From positions 1-64,000 of the forward strand of contig NZ_JBKEAE010000027.1 in NCBI RefSeq assembly GCF_047971885.1: a stretch of DNA of 64,000 bases, read 5' to 3'. The position numbers and the translations under genes were made by a program. The first letter of the stretch is position 1. The number at the start of each line of letters is the position of its first letter. The notes beneath the pieces were generated by a model. That model was given only the letters and a program-made list of their open reading frames with translations, had not been told where the DNA came from and did no database searches. Below, piece after piece: positions 34,736-43,722 of the stretch. Source of the DNA: Tropicimonas sp047971885 (lineage in GTDB: Bacteria; Pseudomonadota; Alphaproteobacteria; Rhodobacterales; Rhodobacteraceae).

Positions 34736-36481
34736 ATGAACATCTATGCCGAAATACGGGACCTTGTTCTCGACGCGCTCGACAGTGCGGTTGCCGATGG
34801 GTTGCTGGCCGCAGGGCTCGATTACACCAATGTCGCGGTCGAACCGCCGCGCGACCCGCTGCATGGCGACATGGCGACCAACGCGGCGATGGTTCTCGCC
34901 AAACCCGCCGGGCGCAAGCCGCGCGACATTGCCGAAATGCTCGGCGGGAAGCTGGCCCTCGACCCGCGCATCTCCGCCGTCGATGTCGCCGGGCCAGGGT
35001 TTCTGAACCTGCGCCTGGCCGGGCCGGTCTGGGCCGCGGTGGTGCGCGCTGTGCTGGAAAGCGGCGATGCCTACGGGCGCTCCGATCTGGGGCAGGGGCA
35101 GCGGGTGAATGTCGAGTTCGTCTCGGCCAATCCCACCGGGCCGCTGCATGTCGGGCACACCCGGGGGGCGGTATTTGGCGACGCGCTGTCCTCGCTGCTC
35201 GATTTCGCCGGCTACGAGGTGACGCGCGAATACTACATCAACGACGGCGGGGCGCAGGTCGATGTTCTGGCGCGGTCGGTCTATCTGCGCTATCTCGAAG
35301 CGCACGGGCAGCAGGTGGGTTTTGCCGAAGGCACCTATCCCGGCGATTACCTTGTTGCGGTCGGCGAGGCGCTGAAGGACAGGGTGGGCGATGCCTATGT
35401 CGGAGAACCCGAGGAGGTCTGGCTCGAACCGGTCCGCGATTTCGCCACCGAAGCGATGATGGATCTGATCCGCGCCGATCTGGCGCTGCTCGGCGTCACG
35501 ATGGACGTGTTCTTTTCCGAGAAGTCGCTTTATGGTACCGGCCGGATCGAGGCCGCGCTCGGGGCGCTGGACGACAAGGGCCTGCTCTATCGCGGAACGC
35601 TCGAACCGCCCAAGGGCAAACTGCCCGAGGATTGGGAACCGCGCGAACAGACGCTGTTCCGCTCGACCGCGCATGGCGACGATGTGGATCGCCCGGTGAG
35701 GAAGTCGGACGGGTCCTGGACCTATTTCGCCCCCGATATTGCCTATCATTATGACAAGATCGAACGCGGCTACGATGCGCTGATCGACGTTTTCGGCGCC
35801 GATCACGGCGGCTACGTCAAGCGGATGAAGGCGGCGGTCTCGGCCCTTTCGGACGGGCGGGTGCCGCTCGACATCAAGCTCACCCAACTGGTGAAGCTTT
35901 TCAAGAACGGCGAGCCGTTCAAGATGTCCAAGCGCGCCGGAACCTTCGTCACCCTGCGCGATGTGGTCGATCAGGTCGGCCCCGACGTGACGCGCTTTGT
36001 CATGCTGACGCGCAAGAACGATGCGCCGCTCGATTTCGATTTCGACAAGGTGCTGGAACAATCGCGGGAAAACCCGGTGTTCTACGTGCAATACGCCCAT
36101 GCGCGCATCAAGTCCGTGCTGCGCAAGGCCGCCGGGGCAGGGATCGCGGTCGACGATGCCTCGCTCGCCGATGCGGACCTTTCGGGCATGACGCACGAGG
36201 CCGAACTTGCCGTCGCCGCCAGGGTGGCCGAATGGCCGCGCCTGCTCGAGATTGCGGCGCGCACCCACGAGCCACACAGGATTGCCTTTTATCTTTATGA
36301 CTTGTCGGGCCTTCTTCATGCGTTATGGAACCGTGGCAACGAAGAACCGGGCCTGCGTTTCCTGCAAGAGGGCGATCCGGACACGTCGCAGGCGAAAATC
36401 GCCCTTGCACGGGCCGTTTCCGTTGTCATTTCCACCGGTCTTGGTATCCTTGGCGTGACCCCGGTCGAAGAAATGCGCTGA
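34736..36481 (+). CDS. argS: Arginyl-tRNA synthetase
   Basis: Class I synthetase, 581 residues. The HIGH-type motif is HVGHTRG near residue 139 and the KMSKS-type motif is FKMSKRAG near 396; the Arg-tRNA N-terminal domain and C-terminal DALR anticodon-binding domain are present, ending in GVTPVEEMR. It is followed 99 bases later by the SPOR-nagZ-scpAB operon, as commonly seen in Rhodobacterales. Confidence 0.96.
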   Translation: MNIYAEIRDLVLDALDSAVADGLLAAGLDYTNVAVEPPRDPLHGDMATNAAMVLAKPAGRKPRDIAEMLGGKLALDPRISAVDVAGPGFLNLRLAGPVWAAVVRAVLESGDAYGRSDLGQGQRVNVEFVSANPTGPLHVGHTRGAVFGDALSSLLDFAGYEVTREYYINDGGAQVDVLARSVYLRYLEAHGQQVGFAEGTYPGDYLVAVGEALKDRVGDAYVGEPEEVWLEPVRDFATEAMMDLIRADLALLGVTMDVFFSEKSLYGTGRIEAALGALDDKGLLYRGTLEPPKGKLPEDWEPREQTLFRSTAHGDDVDRPVRKSDGSWTYFAPDIAYHYDKIERGYDALIDVFGADHGGYVKRMKAAVSALSDGRVPLDIKLTQLVKLFKNGEPFKMSKRAGTFVTLRDVVDQVGPDVTRFVMLTRKNDAPLDFDFDKVLEQSRENPVFYVQYAHARIKSVLRKAAGAGIAVDDASLADADLSGMTHEAELAVAARVAEWPRLLEIAARTHEPHRIAFYLYDLSGLLHALWNRGNEEPGLRFLQEGDPDTSQAKIALARAVSVVISTGLGILGVTPVEEMR

Positions 36482-36580
36482 ATTAACAGGCGCAGGCGGG
36501 GTCGAAGGCAGGCAAGACCCCGCGCAGCCCTCCCTGATCCTCACGGTGGTGCCTCGCGCGGCACAAGAACGAGGCGGAGC

Positions 36581-37672
36581 ATGACCGACCACGCATTTGG
36601 TCAGGGCAGAGGCGCTGTGCAGGCAGCGTATTTTTCAGACGACAGCCCCCAGGTTCTGGGGGATTATCAGGCTGCGGGGCCAGGCCTCGCGCGGATGATA
36701 TTTCACGTACTCGGTGCATTGGTTTCGATTGCCCTGATCGGCGCCGGTGGCTGGTGGGGCTACAAGCAGATCATGCGCGACGTGAACGGCGTGCCTGTGG
36801 TGCGCGCCCTCGAGGGGCCGTTTCGTGTCGCCCCCGAAGCGCCGGGCGGCGACGTGGCCGACCACGCCGGCTTCTCGGTCAACCGGGTGCAGGCGGTGGG
36901 AACGGCCTCGGCCCCGGAAGAGCGGCTCGTGCTGGCGCCGGGTCCGGTCGACCTGACCGACGAGGATCTTCCGGCGCCCGAGTTGCGGATCAAGCCCGAG
37001 CCGCGCCCCGACGCGATGCTGGCGGCGCTGGAAGGAACCGCCGAGGCCGACGATGCCGAACTGGTGGCGCCCGATCCGGTCGCGCCCCAGCCGGCGATGC
37101 TGACGGCCGGGGTTCTGCCCGACAGCGGCGGTGCGCAGGCGCTGGCGGCGGCCGAAACGCTGACCGCCGGCGTTGCGCCGCTTTCGGCGGCCGTACCCGC
37201 CGCGACGACTGGTTCAACAGCCACGGGTGGCGGGCTGCGCCCGATGGCCCGGCCGCGCGGCGACGCGCAGGTCGTTCTGGCCTCGGCCCCGGCCGCGGAC
37301 ACGGCAACCGACACCGGCAGCGGAACGAGCGCGGCAACCGCCGATGCGATCAACCAGGCGGTCGCCATGGCGGTGCTGGGCACCGACCTTGCGAGCGAAA
37401 CCCCGGTCGCCTCGATCCCGGCGGGAACGCGGCTGGTCCAGTTCGGTGCCTACGATTCGGTGGCCGAGGCCGATGCGGCCTGGCAGGGGATTGCCGGCAA
37501 GTTTGCCGGTCTTGTCGCCGACAAGCAGAAGGTGGTCGTCGAGGCGCAATCGGGCGACCGCACCTTCTGGCGTTTGCGCGCTGCCGGATTCGCCGATCTT
37601 GCCGAGGCGCGCCGTTTCTGTGCCGCACTGGTGGCCGAACGGACCGACTGCATCCCGGTGGTTGCCCGGTGA
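36581..37672 (+). CDS. SPOR-domain inner-membrane protein
   Basis: 363 residues. A short cytoplasmic N-terminus, one transmembrane helix (about 38-60), a long Ala/Pro/Glu-rich periplasmic linker, and a C-terminal SPOR domain (about 285-363, starting TRLVQFGAYDSVAEADAAW). SPOR domains bind glycan strands lacking stem peptides at the division septum. Its stop overlaps the nagZ start as GTGA. Probably a division/cell-wall protein working with the glycan-processing NagZ. Confidence 0.9.
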   Translation: MTDHAFGQGRGAVQAAYFSDDSPQVLGDYQAAGPGLARMIFHVLGALVSIALIGAGGWWGYKQIMRDVNGVPVVRALEGPFRVAPEAPGGDVADHAGFSVNRVQAVGTASAPEERLVLAPGPVDLTDEDLPAPELRIKPEPRPDAMLAALEGTAEADDAELVAPDPVAPQPAMLTAGVLPDSGGAQALAAAETLTAGVAPLSAAVPAATTGSTATGGGLRPMARPRGDAQVVLASAPAADTATDTGSGTSAATADAINQAVAMAVLGTDLASETPVASIPAGTRLVQFGAYDSVAEADAAWQGIAGKFAGLVADKQKVVVEAQSGDRTFWRLRAAGFADLAEARRFCAALVAERTDCIPVVAR

Positions 37673-38691
37673 GCGGCCCGGGGGCGGCGATATTCGGTTG
37701 CGCGGGGCCCTGGCTGGGTGAGGCCGAGCGGGCCTTTTTCGCCGATGCGCAGCCCTGGGGGTTTATCCTTTTTGCCCGGAACATCGGGGATCCGGCCCAG
37801 CTCGCGCGGCTGACGGGCGATCTGCGCCATGCGGTGGGCCGCGATGCGCCGGTCCTGATCGATCAGGAGGGTGGGCGCGTTCAGCGCATGTGGGCGCCCC
37901 ACTGGCGGCAATGGCTGCCGCCGCTCGACCAGATGGCGCGGACGCGCGATCTCGACCGCGCCGCACGGGCGATGTTCCTGCGCTACCGGCTGATCGCGGA
38001 CGAACTGACGGCGGTGGGTATCGACGTGAACTGCGCCCCCACCGCCGATCTGGCCCGCCCCGATACGCATCCCTTCCTGCGCAACCGCTGTTTTGGCGAG
38101 GATACCGCCTCGGTCGTTACCGGTGCCCGCGCGGCGGCCGAGGGGCTGCTGGCCGGCGGTGTGCTGCCGGTGGTGAAGCATCTGCCGGGTCACGGGCGTG
38201 CCCGGGTCGACAGCCATTTTTCCCTGCCGGCGGTGAATGCCGCACCGGACGAATTGAACGCCAGCGATTTCGAACCCTTCCGCGCGCTCGCCGACCTGCC
38301 GCTGGCGATGACGGCGCATATCGTCTTTACTGCTTTCGACCCCAGCCTGCCGGCAACCCAGTCGCCCCGCATGGTCGAGACGATCCGCCGCGACATCGGC
38401 TTTCAGGGGGTGCTGATGAGCGACGATCTGTCGATGCAGGCGCTTGCCGGGTCGGTCGGCGAACGCGCCGCCGCGTCGGTTGCCGCCGGCTGCGATCTGG
38501 TGCTGCACTGCAACGGGGATCTGGCCGAGATGGAGGCCGTCGCCGCTGCAGCCGGCGGCATGTCGGCAGAGGCCGTGGCAAAGGGCGAGGCGGCGCTCGC
38601 CCTGCGGCAGCGCCGTTGCCCGCTCGACATGGATGCGGCCGAGGCCGAACTCGACGAATTGCTTGACGGAGAAGTCTATGCCCAGGGATGA
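37669..38691 (+). CDS. nagZ: Beta-N-acetylhexosaminidase NagZ
   Basis: GH3 enzyme of 340 residues that removes GlcNAc from anhydro-muropeptides in cytoplasmic peptidoglycan recycling. Motifs: IDQEGGRVQRM, the catalytic loop KHLPGHGRARVDSH, and the nucleophile region VLMSDDLSMQAL. It starts at GTG 37669 overlapping the SPOR-gene stop (GTGA) and ends 14 bases inside scpA, so it is translationally linked on both sides. Confidence 0.93.
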   Translation: MSGPGAAIFGCAGPWLGEAERAFFADAQPWGFILFARNIGDPAQLARLTGDLRHAVGRDAPVLIDQEGGRVQRMWAPHWRQWLPPLDQMARTRDLDRAARAMFLRYRLIADELTAVGIDVNCAPTADLARPDTHPFLRNRCFGEDTASVVTGARAAAEGLLAGGVLPVVKHLPGHGRARVDSHFSLPAVNAAPDELNASDFEPFRALADLPLAMTAHIVFTAFDPSLPATQSPRMVETIRRDIGFQGVLMSDDLSMQALAGSVGERAAASVAAGCDLVLHCNGDLAEMEAVAAAAGGMSAEAVAKGEAALALRQRRCPLDMDAAEAELDELLDGEVYAQG

Positions 38692-39478
38692 AATCCAGCA
38701 CGGGATTGCCAGCGAAGCCGTTGCCGAACGGCTTGCCGCCGAGGCGCTGATTGTCGATGTCGATGGGTTCGAGGGGCCGCTCGATCTGTTGCTGACACTC
38801 TCGCGCACGCAGAAGGTCGACCTGCGCCGGATCTCGATCCTGAAGCTGGCCGAACAATACCTGGGCTTTGTCGAACGCGCCAAGACGCTGCGCATAGAGC
38901 TTGCCGCCGACTATCTGGTGATGGCCGCATGGCTGGCATTCCTGAAGTCCCGCCTGTTGCTTCCGCCCGACCCAGCAGAGGAGGGCCCGTCGGGCGAGGA
39001 ACTGGCGGCGCATCTGGCCTTCCAGCTCGAACGGCTTCAGGCCATGCGCGAGGTGGCCGCCAAGCTGATGGCGCGTGACCAGAAGGGGCGCGATTTTTTC
39101 GTGCGCGGCGATATCGAACAGGTCGAACATCGCCGCCAGATCATCTTTACCGCTACCCTGATGGACCTGATGCATGCCTATGCGCGCATCCGCACCAAGG
39201 ACGAATTCCGTCCCTTCGTTCTGGATCGCGAGAACCTCTTTACCATGGAGCAGGCGCTGGAGCGTCTGCGCCCGCTGGTGGGCTATGCCGGCGAATGGAC
39301 CGATCTGATGTCCTATCTGCCCGATGGCTGGGAACTGGACCCGGTGCGCCGACGCACCGCGACAGCGGCGACCTTCGCCGCCTCGCTCGAACTGGTGAAA
39401 GCGGGCAAGATCCGCATCCGCCAGCCCGGGACCTTCGCCCCGATCCAGATCAGGTCCGCCGGTCCGGGCAATGGCTGA
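38678..39478 (+). CDS. scpA: Segregation and condensation protein A
   Basis: 266 residues; kleisin subunit of the Smc-ScpAB condensin. N-terminal FEGPLDLLLTLSRTQKVDLRRISI is the family signature; the C-terminal winged-helix part is present. The ATG at 38678 lies inside the last codons of nagZ. It overlaps scpB by 8 bases. Confidence 0.93.
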   Translation: MPRDEIQHGIASEAVAERLAAEALIVDVDGFEGPLDLLLTLSRTQKVDLRRISILKLAEQYLGFVERAKTLRIELAADYLVMAAWLAFLKSRLLLPPDPAEEGPSGEELAAHLAFQLERLQAMREVAAKLMARDQKGRDFFVRGDIEQVEHRRQIIFTATLMDLMHAYARIRTKDEFRPFVLDRENLFTMEQALERLRPLVGYAGEWTDLMSYLPDGWELDPVRRRTATAATFAASLELVKAGKIRIRQPGTFAPIQIRSAGPGNG

Positions 39479-40142
39479 CGATCCGCTCATTCCGCCATCC
39501 CTCGAAAGCCTGTTCGAAGCCCCCCCCGAGGTCGAGCAGGAGCGCATGGTCGAGGCCATCCTTTTCGCCTCGGCCGAGCCGGTCACGGTGGCCGAGCTCA
39601 ACGCGCGCATGCCGCACGGGGCCGATGGCGCCCGCGCGGTCGAGGCGCTGCGCCGCCGCTACGAAGGGCGCGGCGTCAACGTGGTCGGGGTGGGCGATGC
39701 CTGGGCGATCCGCACCGCGCCCGATCTGGGCTTTCTGATGCGCAAGGAGACCGTCGAGACACGGAAGCTCTCGCGCGCGGCGATCGAGACACTTGCCATC
39801 GTCGCCTATCACCAGCCCGTCACCCGGGCCGAAATCGAGGAAATCCGCGGCGTTTCGGTCAGCCGGGGCACTATCGACCAGTTGCTCGAAATGGAGTGGA
39901 TCCGGTTCGGTCGCCGCCGGATGACACCGGGCCGCCCGGTTACCTTTGTCGTCACGCCCGAATTTCTCGATCATTTCGGCCTCGAAAGCGCACGCGACCT
40001 GCCGGGGCTGCGCGAATTGCGCGCCGCCGGCCTGCTTGAAAGCCGCCTTCCGCCCGGAACCGCGCCCGAGAGCGAGGACGAGCCGGGCGGCGGACAGTCG
40101 GTCATGTTCGACGATGACGAAGACGGTCCGCCCGGACCCTGA
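39471..40142 (+). CDS. scpB: Segregation and condensation protein B
   Basis: 223 residues with two winged-helix domains; signature ETLAIVAYHQPVTRAEIEEIRGVSVSRG. Binds ScpA as a dimer in the condensin complex. The C-terminal 40 residues are acidic and Gly/Pro-rich. The start overlaps the scpA stop. It is the last gene of the operon, convergent with dcd. Confidence 0.93.
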   Translation: MADDPLIPPSLESLFEAPPEVEQERMVEAILFASAEPVTVAELNARMPHGADGARAVEALRRRYEGRGVNVVGVGDAWAIRTAPDLGFLMRKETVETRKLSRAAIETLAIVAYHQPVTRAEIEEIRGVSVSRGTIDQLLEMEWIRFGRRRMTPGRPVTFVVTPEFLDHFGLESARDLPGLRELRAAGLLESRLPPGTAPESEDEPGGGQSVMFDDDEDGPPGP

Positions 40143-40176
40143 GGCATTACCGCAGGGGCGCTACCTCTGAGAGCGC

Positions 40177-41253
40177 CTATGGCGCGCGAAAGTGCTTGCT
40201 GAGCTTCAGGCCTTGACCCTGATAACTGGAAGCGATCCCGGCGCCATAGAGCGTTTCGGGCCGCTCGGTCATCCGTTCGTAGACCAGCCGGCCGACGATC
40301 TGGCCGTGTTCGAGAACAAACGGTGCCTCGTGGCAACGCACCTCCAGCACGCCGCGCGCGCCCTGGCCGCCAGCCTCGGCATGGCCGAAGCCCGGGTCGA
40401 AAAACCCCGCGTAATGCACCCGGAACTCGCCCACCATGGCGACATAAGGCGCCATTTCGGCGGCGTATTGCGGAGGGATATGCACCGCCTCGCGGCTGAC
40501 CAGGATATAGAAGGCGCCGGGATCGAGAATGATGCGCCCGTCCTCGGCCTCGACCGGCTCCCAGAAATCGGCCGGGCGATAGAAACCGATCCGGTCGAGG
40601 TCGATCACCCCGGCATGGGGTTTGGCGCGCCAGCCGACAAGCCGGGTGCCCTCGGGGCGCAGGTCGACCGAGAAGCCCAGCCCCTCGGAGATCACCGCCT
40701 CGCCCGAGACCAGCCCGGCCCGTTCGTGCAGGGCGCGCAGGTCGTCGTCGTCGAGCACCGACCGCCCGCGCCGGAAGCGGATCTGGTTGAGCCGCATCCC
40801 CGGCCGTACCAGCACCGAGAAGGAGCGCGGACAGATCTCGGCGTAGAGCGGCCCGCAATAGCCCCGGGCGATCCGGTCGAACTCCACCCCGCCATCGGTG
40901 ATCACCCGGGTAAGCAGGTCGAGTCGTCCGGTCGAGGATTTGGCGTTGGCGACGGCGCTCACATCATCGGGCAGATCGAGCGTTTCCTGCAGCGGAACAA
41001 GGTAGACACAGTTCTTTTCCAGCACCGCGCCGTCCGACAGGTCGATCTTGTGCATCTCGAAATGGGCCAGCCGTTCGGCGACGGATGCGCCCCCGCCGGC
41101 AAGAAACGAGGCGCGAACGCGAAATGCCGTGCGGCCGAGCCGCAGATCGAGGCTGGCAGGCTGCACCTGGCCATCGGCAAAGGGTTCGCCGGCACTGATC
41201 TGGCCGGCAAGGATCAGCGCCTCGATGCTCTGGCCGGGTAGGACTCCGTTCAT
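40177..41253 (-). CDS. dcd: dCTP deaminase, double-domain (long) form
   Basis: 358 residues, nearly twice the length of the E. coli enzyme (about 190). Two dUTPase-like folds can be seen in tandem: the first around SLDLRLGRTAF and AKSSTGRLDLLTRVITDGG, the second around PADFWEPVEAEDGRIILDPGAFYIL and AGFFDPGFGHAEAGGQGARGVLEVRCHE. It deaminates dCTP to dUTP, feeding dTMP synthesis. This fused form is known in alphaproteobacteria. It is convergent with scpB, and its start region has GGAGG upstream. Confidence 0.92.
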   Translation of the reverse strand: MNGVLPGQSIEALILAGQISAGEPFADGQVQPASLDLRLGRTAFRVRASFLAGGGASVAERLAHFEMHKIDLSDGAVLEKNCVYLVPLQETLDLPDDVSAVANAKSSTGRLDLLTRVITDGGVEFDRIARGYCGPLYAEICPRSFSVLVRPGMRLNQIRFRRGRSVLDDDDLRALHERAGLVSGEAVISEGLGFSVDLRPEGTRLVGWRAKPHAGVIDLDRIGFYRPADFWEPVEAEDGRIILDPGAFYILVSREAVHIPPQYAAEMAPYVAMVGEFRVHYAGFFDPGFGHAEAGGQGARGVLEVRCHEAPFVLEHGQIVGRLVYERMTERPETLYGAGIASSYQGQGLKLSKHFRAP

Positions 41254-41290
41254 CGCCTGCCTCCTTCGGGTGCGGCCGGGTGGCGGTCAG

Positions 41291-41325
41291 CAAAACGCCC
41301 GCTCCATCAGGGGGCGGGCGTTTTG
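41291..41325 (-). terminator. Terminator after tRNA-Pro
   Basis: CAAAACGCCCGC and GCGGGCGTTTTG form a 12-bp inverted repeat about 5 bases past the tRNA-Pro 3' end. The T-run on either strand is part of the stem, so it could stop transcription in both directions (tRNA on minus, and nothing on plus). Confidence 0.75.
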
Positions 41326-41329
41326 CAGA

Positions 41330-41406
41330 TGGTCGGGCTAGCAGGACTTGAACCTGCGACCTTCCGTCCCCCAGACGGACGCGCTACCAGGCTGCGCCAT
41401 AGCCCG
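41330..41406 (-). tRNA. tRNA-Pro (anticodon GGG)
   Basis: 77 bases on the minus strand. Acceptor arm CGGGCTA pairs with TAGCCCG, discriminator A, and CCA is encoded. The anticodon stem TCCGT/ACGGA encloses the loop CTGGGGG, giving anticodon GGG (codon CCC, also CCU). The T-arm GCAGGTTCAAGTCCTGC is complete. It lies at the end of the rpmF-plsX-fabH-ihfA-merR series. Confidence 0.95.
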
Positions 41407-41474
41407 ACGTCCGGGCTTAATACTCCATTTTCTGCCGAGGGCAAGCGGCAAACCGACGGGATTGCTCCCTCTCC

Positions 41475-42203
41475 CTAGCGGTCCATGCGCGCGCGCAGCG
41501 CGCTGAGCCTTGCAAGTGCACGCTCCAGTTCCGTCGCATTGGCTGCCTGCGTCGGGTGGGACGGTGGCGGCCCGGAGGGCGGCGTGGGCCGGGAGGGTTC
41601 CGCTGGCATTTCCTCCGCATCGGGGGCGGGTATCTCGGCCGCTTCGGTGCGATGGCTGAAGAGCGGCATCGCCGGCGCGGGTGCGCGCGAGTCGTGCGCA
41701 GCCCTTGCAACCGGTGCCGGAGCCGCCGGAACCGCGGGTTCGCCGGGCGGCGTTTCTTCCTTCGTGGTCCGGGCCGTCACGGGTGCCTGACGCTGCGGCG
41801 CGTCGGGCTCGGGGGCGGCGCCGGCAACGAACGCGAAGGCGGCCGATCCCGAACGGACCGGCACCGGGGTTTCGGCCGCTTCGACCGGCGATTCGGTCTC
41901 TGTTGCCTCGCCGGCTTCCCCCCCGTTCACCGGGGCAGAAAGGGCGGCGACGGCACGGACCCCCTGTTCGCGCAAAATCTTCTGCACGCCCTTGATGGTC
42001 ATGCCATCGTCGTGCAGCAGTTTCCGGATTCCGCCCAGAAGTTCCATGTCCGCCGGGCGATAATACCGCCGCCCGCCGGCCCGCTTGACCGGCTTCACCT
42101 GGCTGAACTTGCTTTCCCAGAAGCGCAGGACATGGGTATTTACACCAAGCCAGTCCGCGACCTCGCTGATGGTGCGGAACGCGTTGGGGGCCTTTTCGTT
42201 CAT
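41475..42203 (-). CDS. MerR-family transcriptional regulator with long Pro/Ala tail
   Basis: 242 residues. N-terminal MerR winged helix (about 7-75: ISEVADWLGVNTHVLRFWES, RRYYRPADMELL, LLHDDGMTIKGVQKIL). Residues 90-210 are an Ala/Pro/Glu-rich, probably disordered region, with a short helical end (LERALARLSALRARM) that could dimerise. No Cys metal site, so it is not a metal sensor. It follows ihfA by 14 bases; this pairing is typical of Rhodobacterales and related groups. Targets unknown. Confidence 0.88.
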   Translation of the reverse strand: MNEKAPNAFRTISEVADWLGVNTHVLRFWESKFSQVKPVKRAGGRRYYRPADMELLGGIRKLLHDDGMTIKGVQKILREQGVRAVAALSAPVNGGEAGEATETESPVEAAETPVPVRSGSAAFAFVAGAAPEPDAPQRQAPVTARTTKEETPPGEPAVPAAPAPVARAAHDSRAPAPAMPLFSHRTEAAEIPAPDAEEMPAEPSRPTPPSGPPPSHPTQAANATELERALARLSALRARMDR

Positions 42204-42217
42204 TGCGCTGGCGGGTC

Positions 42218-42520
42218 CTAGTTGCGGTTTCCGGCCGCCACCCGTTCCTTCATCAGATGCGATGGACGGAAGGTCAGCACCCGGCGGGGGTGGATTGGAA
42301 CCTCTTCGCCGGTCTTGGGGTTGCGGCCGACTCGGGCCGCCTTGTCGCGTACCGAGAATGTCCCGAACGACGAGATCTTGACCTGCTCGCCGCTGACAAG
42401 CGCGTCCGAAATATGCCCCAGCACGCTCTCGACCAGTTGAGCGGACTCGTTCCGTGATAGCCCCACTTCACGAAACACGGCCTCGCTCAGGTCCATCCTC
42501 GTCAAGGTCTTGTCACTCAT
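42218..42520 (-). CDS. ihfA: Integration host factor subunit alpha
   Basis: 100 residues, full length. DNA-bending protein; the beta-arm region GRNPKTGEEVPIHPRRVLTFRPS is intact, with the family N-terminus TLTRMDLSEAVFREVGLS. Forms a heterodimer with IhfB (not in this window). Located between fabH and merR in one minus-strand series. Confidence 0.96.
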   Translation of the reverse strand: MSDKTLTRMDLSEAVFREVGLSRNESAQLVESVLGHISDALVSGEQVKISSFGTFSVRDKAARVGRNPKTGEEVPIHPRRVLTFRPSHLMKERVAAGNRN

Positions 42521-42691
42521 GCATAAACCCCCGCTTTTCGGCGAGCCTAGGTTAGCGGCGGATTTCAGTCAATATCAATGGCTTGGGCGGGCACCTTGAA
42601 ACGGCGGGCAAGGGCGGAAATCCGCTGCGATCATGTGTCTGTAACGAACAAGTGATTGGATTCGCTGGCGCTTTGAGTCGCAGCCTTATCG

Positions 42692-43663
42692 CTACCAGCG
42701 CAGCGCAACCGCCCCCCAGGCGAGGCCGCCGCCGATCGCCTCGGTCACCACAAGCTGTCCGGGCAGGATTTTTCCCGATGCCTTGCCGACCGAAAGCGCG
42801 AGGGGAATCGATGCTGCCGAGGTGTTGCCGTGGTCCTGAACCGTCACGACGACCCGGTCGAGCGGTATGTCCATGCGCGCGGCGGTCGATCTGATGATGC
42901 GCAGGTTGGCCTGATGCGGCACGATCCAGTCGACGTCTGCATGGCCGAGGCCGGCCTTGCCGAGCGCGGCGCTTGCGGTATCGGCGAGTTTCTCGACCGC
43001 GTGGCGGAAGACCTCCTTGCCCTGCATCTTCAGCACGCCGCTCTTTCCGGTCGAAACGCCGCCGTCGACATAAAGCGAGTCGCGCAGCCGCCCGTCGGAA
43101 TGCAGATCGACGGCGAGGATGCCGCGGTCGCCGGTGTCGCCGTTCCCTTCCGCCGCCTCCAGCACGACCGCCCCCGCGCCATCGCCGAACAGCACGCAGG
43201 TGGCGCGATCGTTCATGTCGAGAATCCGGCTGAACGTTTCGGCGCCGATCACCAGAATGCGCCGCGCCTGCCCGGAAAGGATCAGCGCATTGGCATTGGC
43301 CAGCGCAAAGACGAACCCGGCGCAGACCGCCTGCACATCGAAGGCAAAGCCCTGTGTCATGCCGATCTTGGCCTGCACCATCGTTGCGGCCGAGGGAAAT
43401 GTCAGATCGGCGGTCGAGGTGGCGAGCACGATGGCGTCGATATCCCCGGCGCCGAGCCCGGCATCGGCGAGTGCGGCGAGCGCGGCACTGGCGCCCAGAT
43501 CCGAGGTGTTTTCGCCGGGGGCTGCAAAATGCCGCCGTTCGATGCCGCTGCGGCTGACAATCCAGTCGCTCGTGGTGTCCAGCGTCGCCTCGAACTCAGC
43601 GTTTTCGACGATGCGTTCGGGCAGGTAATGCCCCACCCCGCGGACCACTGCTCTGACGGTCAT
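42692..43663 (-). CDS. fabH: 3-oxoacyl-ACP synthase III
   Basis: 323 residues. Starts fatty acid elongation by condensing acetyl-CoA (or another acyl-CoA) with malonyl-ACP. The catalytic triad is seen in AVCAGFVFAL (Cys), PHQANLRII (His) and HGNTSAASIP (Asn). Follows plsX by 59 bases. A 171-base gap, probably with a promoter, separates it from ihfA. Confidence 0.95.
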   Translation of the reverse strand: MTVRAVVRGVGHYLPERIVENAEFEATLDTTSDWIVSRSGIERRHFAAPGENTSDLGASAALAALADAGLGAGDIDAIVLATSTADLTFPSAATMVQAKIGMTQGFAFDVQAVCAGFVFALANANALILSGQARRILVIGAETFSRILDMNDRATCVLFGDGAGAVVLEAAEGNGDTGDRGILAVDLHSDGRLRDSLYVDGGVSTGKSGVLKMQGKEVFRHAVEKLADTASAALGKAGLGHADVDWIVPHQANLRIIRSTAARMDIPLDRVVVTVQDHGNTSAASIPLALSVGKASGKILPGQLVVTEAIGGGLAWGAVALRW

Positions 43664-43722
43664 CTCTGTTCTGCTTTCTTGATCTTGTCCGCCCGATCAG
43701 CCGACCCGGCGGATTGCAATAT

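Noticed and set aside
32576..36319. Open frame of about 1250 codons opposite dgt, the antiporter and argS
   Set aside because: Spans three real genes on the other strand; low-complexity Arg/Gln/His content; no homology recognised.
31621..41253. dgt and dcd as phage-defence genes
   Set aside because: Both are surrounded by housekeeping genes and have normal family features; no defence partner is adjacent.
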